Shown here: positions 58,501-64,000 of the stretch, one piece after another | How positions within the stretch are numbered: position 1 is the first letter of the stretch | Layout of the letters: every line of letters begins with the position of its first letter | NCBI RefSeq assembly: GCF_016921195.1 | Contig: NZ_JAFGYF010000008.1 | Span: 1 to 64,000 of the forward strand | Direction of reading: 5' to 3' | Length of the DNA: 64,000 bases | Source of the DNA: Cellulosimicrobium cellulans | GTDB lineage: Bacteria; Actinomycetota; Actinomycetes; Actinomycetales; Cellulomonadaceae | Made by a program: the position numbers and the translations under genes | Notes under the pieces: generated by a model | The model's database searches: none | Told to the model about the DNA's origin: nothing | What the model saw: the letters and a program-made list of their open reading frames with translations, nothing else

Positions 58501-58674
58501 CGCCCCCATGCCGTGCTCGGCCGTCCACACGAGGCCGCCCTTGCCCTCGCTCACGGCCGCGAGCGCGCGGTCGACCTCCTGCGCGCGGGAGGACAGCCGC
58601 TCCAGCCGTCGCGCCGACCGCGCGTCCGCGCGCCGGTGCGGCTCCGGAACCAGGTAGTCGTGCCGTTCTGACAT
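55585..58674 (-). CDS. large LuxR (LAL-type) regulator with degenerate P-loop
   Basis: 1029 residues from ATG 58674. The N-terminal ATPase-like domain (about 20-300) has GLVWTAEHGMGASATLELVC where the Walker A should be, but GAS replaces GK(S/T). The Walker B VVLVADDLHLQDDL is intact. A long helical repeat region (about 380-850, TPR-like: RAEAFAIAGVAALRSGHVQD) follows. The C-terminal LuxR HTH is canonical (LTERELDVALLVVQGASNRE, AADQLYLSVRTVEVHLGRVF). It probably senses a sugar or other signal and activates transcription. It lies 253 bp upstream of two chitinase genes on the same strand. An inverted repeat TGTTAAC-N8-GTAAACA (58723-58744) lies in its own promoter region. Confidence 0.85.
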   Translation of the reverse strand: MSERHDYLVPEPHRRADARSARRLERLSSRAQEVDRALAAVSEGKGGLVWTAEHGMGASATLELVCEAVASHTFARPTLILRCRPPAGAPAPGSAVVSLVSQVSQLAGGVVPERLTRVLEPVDPGFGYLPEVAAVALAELLVESFDGATVVLVADDLHLQDDLSRSVLASLVAQRHAPVVLLGTATAGALDPSSGPFELRAVPPLAPADALHLLLVERRLAVAPHVAARLAQLLGGNAAALTQTAALLTPEQLSGGSILPDPLPAVPAVRSLFADRLAALTEGERHALLVAAVAVVDRTELLLSATGLAMDEVLDGPLAEHLALVGGRFAFVDPRMRSLVHADARLAERTAAHVALAEAHRRAGEEDVAVWHSALATLVGDPTLVPGLLRIARRHLDRGDVVWAHEVAREAASQAATEHRAEAFAIAGVAALRSGHVQDAADWLRKASRSGDDALRARTLGPLVAALTLAEGQVPDDVLSPYLRGGQPDGLAPDAVAGVVSGVLDAARLHAERGDGVSTSQLLDTATFLASWCDDDETAARLALARSWAAVFGVGERAAVPDVDLGPDHEASVQVGRALALAADDRLEDAAQTLASVVASLAPVRDGGRWFDGPDTALTPLAEAHVRLAQTLVHLWRGTLTRAADELAEAAFRLPVGLPFAGLGVAAARRLDMMTRGVVGPVATALEETCASPTSRPVRLGLLVDRAMGAAFAHHVTQAATLLELAAERERPDSARMLPLPGLDDVEAWVVAGRHDAAQRALARRKVDAKELPPSLRSATLVRAEVSLATPEDLAAPLERATRVNRTTASPYEHARTDLCAARALVRAGELQRAHGLFLSAIELFDDAGADAWTTIARDEHADVVRLLGGPVADDATPGAPASAVRLGAAPAIGLGTASGGAPPGSWAAAARAAGLHAPLPGALGGARPGAEPAVPTRPAPPDACRLAVRESDVSDEALAELRGRWSDELTERELDVALLVVQGASNREAADQLYLSVRTVEVHLGRVFRKLGVRSRVELTVLAHRVGR

Positions 58675-58801
58675 GTCGGGACCCTCCGTCCGGGGGCTTC
58701 GTCGCCCGTCGACCGGATGAAATGTTAACAACCCTCCGTAAACAAGGGATCACCTCATCGTTTCCCGCCCGTCACACGACCGCCACCTGGGACGACGGCG
58801 C

Positions 58802-58830
58802 TTGCCCGACTCGGACGAGAGGGCTAGCCT
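58802..58830 (+). promoter_or_regulatory. promoter of the corA locus
   Basis: TTGCCC (58802-58807), 17 bp, TAGCCT (58825-58830). Transcription would begin near 58837, giving a leader of about 337 nt before the small membrane protein gene at 59174. Confidence 0.6.
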
Positions 58831-58914
58831 GACCTCGATCCCCGTCGTGGCCACGGGTCCCGTGCGCCCCGACCCGGGTGCGGCGCTCCCCCGGCGCCGC
58901 CGCCACGAGAGCGA

Positions 58915-58969
58915 GGTGAGCCCCATGCCGGACGGCAGCAGTCATAGAGCCGTGCACTGCGCGCTCACC
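58915..58969 (+). ncRNA. possible three-stem element in the corA leader
   Basis: GGTGAGC (58915-58921) pairs with GCTCACC (58963-58969). Inside, GCC-GGAC-GGC and GCAGT/ACTGC can form two further helices, giving a three-way junction. AGGTGAG and GGCAGCAG recall pieces of magnesium and other riboswitch cores, but the order does not match one, so I leave the class open. The element contains the start of the mini-ORF at 58925. Confidence 0.35.
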
Positions 58970-58996
58970 CCCCGTGGCCCGCAGCCCGTCGCCTGA
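58925..58996 (+). CDS. possible 23-codon leader peptide
   Basis: ATG 58925 with GAGGTGAG at good distance, 23 codons, stop TGA. The product begins MPDGSSHRAVHCALTPRG and continues PQPVA: a short, basic/Pro-rich peptide with no membrane segment. It lies in the long leader of the corA locus, overlapping the possible RNA element. Translation of such a leader peptide can control downstream expression. Evidence is only the ribosome site and location, so this is a tentative call. Confidence 0.35.
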   Translation: MPDGSSHRAVHCALTPRGPQPVA

Positions 58997-59173
58997 GTCC
59001 CAGCACCGCGAGGACTCCCGCGACCGGCCGTCGTCCCGTGCGGGGAGGTCGCCAGTGCGCACCGCGCGCCGTCGTGCGCGCCGCCGGACCACCCCCGCTG
59101 ACGCACCCGCCGTCGCCGCCCACCCCGTGGCGCCCGTCGGTGCTCGTCGGCACGCCGAGAAGGACGACCACCC

Positions 59174-59365
59174 ATGACCCAGCGCTCGCCTGCCACCGAG
59201 ACCCGGACCCGTCCCGCACGCCTGCCCCTGCGGGACGCGCGCGACGACCGACGCCGTGCCCGCCGACCGAACCTGGAACGCCAGTCGATCTCCTTCACCG
59301 TCGGCCTGTACGTGTTCATCTGCGTCGCGCTGCTGCTCGCGCACGTCACCGCAGGGGGTGTGTGA
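59174..59365 (+). CDS. small single-pass membrane protein coupled to corA
   Basis: 63 residues from ATG 59174 (GAGAAGGAC upstream). The basic N-terminus (ARLPLRDARDDRRRARRPNL) is followed by one membrane helix (SFTVGLYVFICVALLLAHVT). Its stop codon shares a base with the corA ATG (TGATG at 59363-59367), so translation is coupled and the two proteins are made together. Small membrane proteins often modulate transporters; a role as a CorA accessory subunit is inference. No known family is recognised. Confidence 0.65.
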   Translation: MTQRSPATETRTRPARLPLRDARDDRRRARRPNLERQSISFTVGLYVFICVALLLAHVTAGGV

Positions 59366-60396
59366 TGACGACGACGCTGCCCGAGCCCCGCAGCCTCGCG
59401 CCGGCACCCGGCGCGGACCGCGCGCTCCCTGCGCCCGCGCGCGGCGGGCTGGACCTGCACGCCCGCGCGCACGGCACCGGCGCTCCCCGGTTCGACCCCC
59501 GCGTCCTGCGCTCGCGCTGGGTCCAGGTCGGTGTGGGCGACCCCGACGCGACGGCCCGCGCCGCCGAGCACGGCGTGGACTTCGCCGCTGCCGGCGGCCG
59601 GGTCTGGGAGACGGACGTCCACGTCTACCTCCCCGTGACCGCGACGCGGCGCGACGGCGACCGGGTCGTCTCCGAGCGGATCGTGCTCGCCCTCTCCCCC
59701 GACGTCGTCGTGACGGCCCAGCCCCAGCGGCACTACCCCGTCTTCGACAAGGCGATCGCCCGCATGCGCCGCACGCCGTGGCTCATCGGCTCGTCCTACG
59801 GCGTCGCGTACGCCCTGCTGTACGCGCTCAACGAGGCGGCGGACCGCGCCGTGTCGTACGCGAGCGACCTGCTCGAGGACATGTCCGACGAGATCGACGA
59901 GGCGACGCGCGGAGTCGACTCCCGGGGCCGGGAGATCGGCGTGAGCGACATGCAGGACACCATCACCCGGATGAACCGTGCGGAGGAGATCGTCTCGCGC
60001 GCCCAGGAGTCCCAGCTCTCGCTCGCCCGCGCGGCGCGGCACCTGCGCAGCGAGATCGCGGACTCCGACCCCGTGCTCGCCGGCCTCGTCGAGACCCTCG
60101 TCGCGGACGTCGACGGCGTGAAGCAGCACGCGAGCTTCGAGCACGACAAGGTGCGCTACCTCCAGCAGGCGATCATGACGTCGCTCGACGTCAAGCAGGC
60201 CCAGATCGTCAAGGTCTTCACGATCATCACGGCCGTGTTCCTGCCGCCGACGCTCATCGCGTCGTTCTACGGCATGAACTTCACGCACATGCCCGAGCTC
60301 GACCGCCCCTACGGCTTCACGCTCACCGTCCTGCTCACCCTGGTGGCAGCCGTGATCCCGCTCGCCTACATCAAGCGCCGCGGCTGGCTCCGCTGA
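59365..60396 (+). CDS. corA: CorA-type magnesium/divalent cation channel
   Basis: 343 residues from ATG 59365. The cytoplasmic N-terminal domain (about 40-270) ends in the long stalk helix (DNAEEIVSRAQ-type region: MNRAEEIVSRAQESQLSLAR). Two C-terminal membrane helices carry the signature GMN in ASFYGMNFTHMPELDRPYG (about 310), then TVLLTLVAAVIPLAYIKRRG. Members form pentameric Mg2+ channels in the membrane. It is translationally coupled to a 63-residue membrane protein and lies behind a 337-nt leader, which suggests control of expression at the RNA level. A 21-bp repeat array follows 33 bp after its stop. Confidence 0.93.
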   Translation: MTTTLPEPRSLAPAPGADRALPAPARGGLDLHARAHGTGAPRFDPRVLRSRWVQVGVGDPDATARAAEHGVDFAAAGGRVWETDVHVYLPVTATRRDGDRVVSERIVLALSPDVVVTAQPQRHYPVFDKAIARMRRTPWLIGSSYGVAYALLYALNEAADRAVSYASDLLEDMSDEIDEATRGVDSRGREIGVSDMQDTITRMNRAEEIVSRAQESQLSLARAARHLRSEIADSDPVLAGLVETLVADVDGVKQHASFEHDKVRYLQQAIMTSLDVKQAQIVKVFTIITAVFLPPTLIASFYGMNFTHMPELDRPYGFTLTVLLTLVAAVIPLAYIKRRGWLR

Positions 60397-60428
60397 CCCC
60401 TCGCGACCTGCGGGAGGGAACCGGCCGG

Positions 60429-60531
60429 CCGAGACGGTACCCCGCTCCACCGAGACAGAACCCCGGTCCGCCGAGGTAGAACCGTGGTTGCGCGAGGTAG
60501 AACTCTGGTCGACCGAAGGCGAACCCTGGCC
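60429..60531 (+). repeat. array E1: about five forward 21-bp units, partly degenerate
   Basis: Units from GAGACGGTACCCCG at 60429 through GAGGTAGAACCGTGGTTGCG and GAGGTAGAACTCTGGTC to GAAGGCGAACCCTGGCC at 60531. The segment 60468-60510 is complementary to 60778-60820 at 40 of 43 positions. Confidence 0.85.
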
Positions 60532-60649
60532 GCGGCAGCGGCGGCTCCCGCCGGTGCGCGACGGCGGGTTGGTCGCCGTGGGTGACCCGACCACCGGGTC
60601 CTTCCTCGCCCAGGGCGATTGCCCGCGGGTCGGTGCGCTCGCCCCGGGA
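60532..60649. other. spacer between array E1 and the hairpin element
   Basis: 118 bp without a supported gene or clear homology to the spacer at 36257-36436. Confidence 0.3.
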
Positions 60650-60740
60650 GGGGTGGGTGGTGGTGCCGCGTCGTGGCGGGCCTGGCGGGAGCCGCGAGGA
60701 ACGAGCGGCGGATGGTCGATGCGGCACCACCACCCACCCC
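60650..60740. repeat. long-stem hairpin element, copy 3
   Basis: Arms 60650-60672 and 60718-60740 (23 bp, one G-T mismatch) match the stem of the copy at 36437-36540. The 45-nt loop (60673-60717) contains GGGCCTGGCGGGAGCCGCGA and GAACGAGCGGCGGATGG. This loop is the closest relative of the element inside the MocR gene. Confidence 0.85.
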
Positions 60741-60776
60741 GACCACCCAGGGCAACCAGAACGCCGTCGAGCACAA

Positions 60777-60882
60777 GAACCAGAGTTCTACCTCGAGCAA
60801 CCACGGTGCTACCTCGGCGGACCAGCCGTTCTATCTCGCGCGACCGCGGTTCTACCTCGGTAGACCAGAGTTCTACCTCGGC
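60777..60882 (-). repeat. array E2: five reversed 21-bp units
   Basis: Reverse units from GAACCAGAGTTCTACCTCG (60777) to CCAGAGTTCTACCTCGGCG (60882), ending 11 bp from the dtd stop codon. Central variants (CCAGAG, CCACGG, CCAGCC, CCGCGG, CCAGAG) differ from unit to unit; the first two mirror units of array E1 in reverse order. Confidence 0.85.
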
Positions 60883-60892
60883 GTGGCGAGGG

Positions 60893-61333
60893 TCAGGCCT
60901 CGAGGAGGAGCGTGACCGGGCCGTCGTTGACCAGGTCGACGGCCATGTGCGCGCCGAACCGTCCGGTCGCGACCTCGATCCCGCGTTCGCGCAGGCGCGC
61001 CACGACCGCGTCGACCAGGGGCTCGGCGACCGGTCCGGGCGCCGCCCCGTTCCACGACGGACGGCGGCCCTTCCTCGTGTCGGCGTAGAGCGTGAACTGG
61101 CTGACGACCAGCACCGGCGCGCCCTCGTCCTGCACCGACCGCTCCCCCGCGAGGATCCGCAGCTCGGCGATCTTGCGCGCGATCGTCTCGACCTGCGCGT
61201 CGCCGTCATCGTGCGTGACGCCGACGAGCGCGAGCAGCCCGGGGCGGTCGATCGCCCCCACGACCTCCGAGGATCCGTCCTCGGCCACGACGCTCACGCT
61301 CGCGCGCGAGACGCGCTGGACGACGGCCCTCAC
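60893..61333 (-). CDS. dtd: D-aminoacyl-tRNA deacylase
   Basis: 146 residues from GTG 61333, full length for Dtd. [19 protein letters not shown] start ([19 protein letters not shown]), [40 protein letters not shown] with the catalytic SQFTL motif, and [20 protein letters not shown] with the Gly-cis-Pro motif. It removes D-amino acids and glycine from mischarged tRNA. It overlaps the asparaginase gene stop (GTGA), so the two are co-translated. Confidence 0.95.
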   Translation of the reverse strand: MRAVVQRVSRASVSVVAEDGSSEVVGAIDRPGLLALVGVTHDDGDAQVETIARKIAELRILAGERSVQDEGAPVLVVSQFTLYADTRKGRRPSWNGAAPGPVAEPLVDAVVARLRERGIEVATGRFGAHMAVDLVNDGPVTLLLEA

Positions 61334-62409
61334 GAGCGCGCCCCCGCGTCGTGACCCGCCCCTGGGCCCGCGCCGAGGCCGGGACCCGCAGGCGCACCGT
61401 CGAGGACCGGCCGCACGACGCCCACGGGACGCCCCGCGCCGAGCACGGGCACGTCGCCGAGCGCGGTGAGCGCGGCCTCGTCGGCTCCGGCCACGCCGTC
61501 CGCGCCGAGGCGCCGGAGTGCCGCGGCGAGCAGCGCCGGGCGCGGGCGTGACGCGCCGTCGAGCACCTTGAAGGCGAGCGCGCCGCCGTCGGGCAGGCCT
61601 GCGCCGTAGACGCCGTCGGCACCGTCCTTGGCGACCAGGCCGGGCACCGCGCGCATCGCGAGCGTCGCGTCCCGGCCCGTCCCGCCGACCATCTCCGGGA
61701 ACGCCGACATCGCGCGCGCGACCTGCGCCTCCGGGGAGAGCGGGTCGCGCTCCGGGGCGGCCGCGAGCCGCCCGAACGCCCGCGCGAGGCCCCGCACCGT
61801 CGTCGAGAAGAGCGGCGCGCCGCACCCGTCGACCGTCACGTGCTCGACCGGCACGCCGGTCGCCTCGGCGACCGTCTCGCGGACCGCGACCTGGAGGGGG
61901 TGGTCGACGTCCAGGTAGGTGGTGGTGTCCCAGCCGGCGGCGACGCAGGTCGCGAGCATCGCCGCGTGCTTCCCGGAGCAGTTCTGCGTGATCGCCGACG
62001 GCCCGTGGCCCTCGAGCTGCCAGGCGAACGCGGCGGGCGGGTGGAGCGGCATGTCGGGCGTGTTGCGCAGCGCCGACTCGTCGAGCCCGACGCCCTCGAG
62101 GATCTCCCGGACGCCCGCGAGGTGCTGCGGTTCCCCGTTGTGGCTCGCGGCCGCGAGCGCGAGGAGGCGCGGCGGGAGGACGAGGCCGCGGCGCAGCATC
62201 GCGACGGCCTGGAACGGCTTGACGCTCGAGCGTGGCCAGATCACCGCGTCGGCGTCGCCGCGCTCCAGGACGGGCGCACCGTCCGCGTCCAGCAGCACCA
62301 GGTGCCCGGCGTGGACGGACTCGACGAGGTCACCGCGCACGACCTCCGCGAGCGGGACGGCGGCGCGCTCGACCCCGCCGTGGACGTGCGCGGTCACGAC
62401 CGCGCTCAC
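61330..62409 (-). CDS. asparaginase II family protein
   Basis: 359 residues from GTG 62409. Family segments: [100 protein letters not shown] and [20 protein letters not shown]. This is the PF06089 asparaginase family, unrelated in fold to the classical bacterial asparaginases. It would hydrolyse L-asparagine or a related amide. GTGA overlaps with both neighbours (DUF2516 gene upstream, dtd downstream) put all three in one transcript. Confidence 0.9.
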   Translation of the reverse strand: MSAVVTAHVHGGVERAAVPLAEVVRGDLVESVHAGHLVLLDADGAPVLERGDADAVIWPRSSVKPFQAVAMLRRGLVLPPRLLALAAASHNGEPQHLAGVREILEGVGLDESALRNTPDMPLHPPAAFAWQLEGHGPSAITQNCSGKHAAMLATCVAAGWDTTTYLDVDHPLQVAVRETVAEATGVPVEHVTVDGCGAPLFSTTVRGLARAFGRLAAAPERDPLSPEAQVARAMSAFPEMVGGTGRDATLAMRAVPGLVAKDGADGVYGAGLPDGGALAFKVLDGASRPRPALLAAALRRLGADGVAGADEAALTALGDVPVLGAGRPVGVVRPVLDGAPAGPGLGAGPGAGHDAGARS

Positions 62410-62744
62410 CAGCCGCCCGGGCGGCCGGACGACCCGTTGCCGCGCCCGTTGCCGTACGGCTGGAGGCGCGGGCGCACGTCGACCAGGTAGACGATCGCGG
62501 CCACCACGGCGATGAGCCCCAGGAAGCCGAGGTTCACGCCGCCGCCGAGCGGCAGCGAGAGGAACCCGAGCGCCGCGGCGACGCCGAGGATCGCGAGCCA
62601 GATCGGCTTGGTCAGCTTGCCCTCGGCGGTGAAGGCGCTCGCCGGACGCCGGATCGCGTCGACGAGCGCGAAGAGCTGCGTCCCGAACACGACGAGCGAG
62701 AGGACGAGGAAGACGATCCACTGGAGCGACCCGATGATTCCCAC
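62406..62744 (-). CDS. DUF2516 membrane protein
   Basis: 112 residues from GTG 62744. Three hydrophobic segments: LQWIVFLVLSLVVFGTQLFA, PIWLAILGVAAALGFLSLPL and LGFLGLIAVVAAIVYLVDVR, with a conserved DAIRRPASAF loop and a Gly-rich tail ([16 protein letters not shown]). The pattern is that of DUF2516, an actinobacterial family of unknown function. It overlaps the asparaginase gene, and the toxin gene upstream ends 10 bp before it. Confidence 0.82.
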   Translation of the reverse strand: MGIIGSLQWIVFLVLSLVVFGTQLFALVDAIRRPASAFTAEGKLTKPIWLAILGVAAALGFLSLPLGGGVNLGFLGLIAVVAAIVYLVDVRPRLQPYGNGRGNGSSGRPGGW

Positions 62745-62754
62745 GGGCACGAGC

Positions 62755-63192
62755 CTACGGTCTGGCGAGCGGCCACGGCACCACGCGCAGCCCGGCCGAG
62801 CGGGCCCCGGACACCACGTGCGGGTCCCAGGCGGCGACGATCGTGTCGCCGTGCCCCACGGCGAGGGCGCTCGCCACGTGCACCGCGTCGTTGCTGCGCA
62901 ACGCGCCCGTCTCGACGAGCGCGGCCGCGCGCTCGGCGACGGCACCGGAGACCTCGACCACGTGGAGCGCGGGGCGCAGCACGTCCCACGTGCCGACGGC
63001 GCGCGCGTGCCCCGCGGCGTCGAGCACGCCGCCCCGTGCTCCGGCGGCGAGCGCGGCTCGCACCTCGACGTCGGCGAGGCGGCTCGTCACGACGACGTCC
63101 GCGCGGTTCCACAGGCGGCTCGCCAGGGCGGAGCCCGCCTCGGGGACGCAGAGCTTCACCAGCGCGCTCGCGTCGAAGTAGACCAGGGCCAT
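62755..63192 (-). CDS. vapC: PIN-domain toxin (VapC-like)
   Basis: 145 residues from ATG 63192. MALVYFDASALVKLCVPEAG holds the first acidic residue of the PIN site; SRLADVEVRAALAAGARGG and RSNDAVHVASALAVGHGDTI hold further acidic residues; IVAAWDPHVVSGARSAGLRV completes the site. VapC toxins are Mg-dependent RNases, often cutting tRNA. The cognate antitoxin gene lies 7 bp upstream. Confidence 0.9.
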   Translation of the reverse strand: MALVYFDASALVKLCVPEAGSALASRLWNRADVVVTSRLADVEVRAALAAGARGGVLDAAGHARAVGTWDVLRPALHVVEVSGAVAERAAALVETGALRSNDAVHVASALAVGHGDTIVAAWDPHVVSGARSAGLRVVPWPLARP

Positions 63193-63199
63193 CGGGGCC

Positions 63200-63517
63200 T
63201 CAGCGCCTGATCCGGCGCACGAGCGCCGCCACGCCACCCCCACGGGCCGACCGGGCACCGTCGGCCGGTCGCGCACCGTCCGGGCTCGCGGGCCGCGCGT
63301 CGGCGTCCCCGCCGGGCACCACGTGGACCGGGCGCTCGCCCGCCGCGGGGACCAGCACGCCGTCGCGCACGAGCTCGGTGACCAGGTCTGCCGTCGCGAC
63401 GCCCGTCAGCCGGGCGACGGGGATGCCGCGCTCGGTGATGACGACCTCCTCCCCCTCCCTGGCCCGCTCGATCCACGACTTGAGCTCGGCACGCAGGGCG
63501 CTGACGGGGACCTCCAT
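63200..63517 (-). CDS. vapB: Phd/YefM-type antitoxin (VapB-like)
   Basis: 105 residues. MEVPVSALRAELKSWIERAR and EGEEVVITERGIPVARLTGV are the Phd/YefM DNA-binding fold. The C-terminal half (VTELVRDGVLVPAAGERPVH to RRIRR) is disordered and charged, and would wrap the toxin. It neutralises the PIN toxin and represses the operon. Start ATG 63517 has GGGGAG-like bases nearby. Confidence 0.87.
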   Translation of the reverse strand: MEVPVSALRAELKSWIERAREGEEVVITERGIPVARLTGVATADLVTELVRDGVLVPAAGERPVHVVPGGDADARPASPDGARPADGARSARGGGVAALVRRIRR

Positions 63518-63595
63518 GCCCCGACGGTACCGGCCCGGGGCGCCGCTGTGCAGGGTGAAGAACGTCCGGTTCGCCCGGCAGGCCAGGACGCCCGC

Positions 63596-64000
63596 TCAGA
63601 GCTCCGGAAGGGCGTCGCGCGCCTGCTCGGGCGACGCCCCGGCCGCCTCCAGGAGGTCCACGATCGGCGACCGCACGAGCATGACGAGCGACTGCACCTG
63701 CCAGTCCCCGTCGCCGAGGGCGTGCGGGTCCGCACCGTGCGCAACCTCGAGGAGGACCTCGCGCGCCACCGCCGGGTCGCGCCCGGCGCCGACCGCCTCC
63801 GCGAGCACGTGCACGCCTGCGCCGAACCGCGACACGAGGTCGGCCACGCCGGCGAGCTCGTGCTCGTCGGGCCCGCTCGCGACGGGGACGGCGCGGCGCG
63901 CCAGGACGCGCACGCTGCGCATCGCGCGGTCCACGAGCACCGCCTGCCGTTCGAGCCCGCCGAGCTCGTCCCGGTGCCGCAGCCCCGCCGCGCTCACGCG
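63596..64000 (-). CDS. unknown helical protein, C-terminal part, gene continues off the right edge
   Basis: The frame is open from the right edge to the stop at 63596, about 134 residues. The sequence is helical: RDELGGLERQAVLVDRAMRS, then VRVLARRAVPVASGPDEHEL, VADLVSRFGAGVHVLAEAVG and IVDLLEAAGASPEQARDALP. This resembles the cytoplasmic C-terminal part of FUSC/aromatic-acid-exporter proteins, but the membrane part would lie beyond the window, so this is a weak guess. A GTG at 63997 is an alternative start. Confidence 0.5.
   Translation of the reverse strand, partial: RVSAAGLRHRDELGGLERQAVLVDRAMRSVRVLARRAVPVASGPDEHELAGVADLVSRFGAGVHVLAEAVGAGRDPAVAREVLLEVAHGADPHALGDGDWQVQSLVMLVRSPIVDLLEAAGASPEQARDALPEL

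Noticed and set aside
58911-58990. M-box (magnesium) riboswitch before corA
   Set aside because: AGGTGAG and GGCAGCAG recall pieces of the motif, but order, spacing and the downstream conserved GACGCC/AATGGGT segments are missing.
1-64000. tRNA genes, insertion sequences, prophage or integrase genes
   Set aside because: None could be recognised in the window.
63596-64000. Complete small gene starting at GTG 63997
   Set aside because: The frame is open to the window edge and the sequence looks like the C-terminal part of a longer protein, so a partial gene is more likely.

Overview
The window is very GC-rich (about 74%, with strong G/C at third codon positions), densely coding, and carries many GTGA/ATGA gene overlaps and several start codons 6-9 nt after a -10-like hexamer. 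It opens on the leader of an rRNA operon whose boxA-like element is of actinobacterial type. Two secreted GH18 chitinases with CBM5/12-type modules, an LAETG sortase substrate, F420 biosynthesis genes and an S8 protease suggest a soil actinobacterium of the Promicromonosporaceae/Cellulomonadaceae. Cellulosimicrobium is my best guess; I cannot prove the genus from this sequence.

Layout. 1-0.4 kb: leader of a 16S rRNA gene lying off the left edge (minus strand). 0.4-3.5 kb: WYL regulator divergent from a DrrAB-type ABC exporter. 3.6-5.5 kb: protein with a RAMA-like C-terminus and a thiamine-binding family protein. 5.6-8.1 kb: cofD-cofC (coenzyme F420) facing a nitroreductase. 8.1-15.1 kb: GNAT, aldo/keto reductase with a divergent MocR regulator, lipoprotein, and a large FAD/Fe-S D-2-hydroxyacid dehydrogenase. 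15.2-19.3 kb: DIP1984-family gene between two repeat arrays, then a YhgE/Pip membrane protein with a degenerate ABC ATPase, divergent from a TetR repressor. 20.1-23.6 kb: SDR, OsmC, pnuC-nadR (NAD salvage). 23.7-30.7 kb: five co-directional genes (MoxR AAA ATPase, unknown protein, zincin/VWA protein, small helical protein, adenylate-forming enzyme). 30.7-36.1 kb: I36-like secreted protein divergent from a large S8 protease, then a DUF4241 protein. 36.7-44.0 kb: a seven-gene ebo-type operon in which an inositol-phosphate synthase takes the place usually held by EboD. 44.3-49.6 kb: ECF sigma factor with putative anti-sigma, DUF4012 protein, LAETG surface protein. 49.7-58.7 kb: lipoprotein, two chitinases, large LuxR regulator. 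58.8-60.4 kb: long-leader corA locus. 60.9-64 kb: dtd, asparaginase, DUF2516, VapBC, and a gene running off the edge.

The most unusual signal is a family of short repeats: tandem 21-bp units with core GGTAGAACCNTGGTC. They form three pairs of oppositely oriented arrays (15.2/16.2 kb, 36.1/36.6 kb, 60.4/60.8 kb). The last two pairs enclose a long-stem hairpin whose roughly 45-nt apical part also occurs inside the coding sequence of the MocR regulator at 10.2 kb. Other points of interest are the five-gene MoxR/VWA module, the ebo variant with its operator and leader hairpins, a nested-stem leader before the LAETG gene that would cover its ribosome binding site, and the 340-nt corA leader with a mini-ORF.
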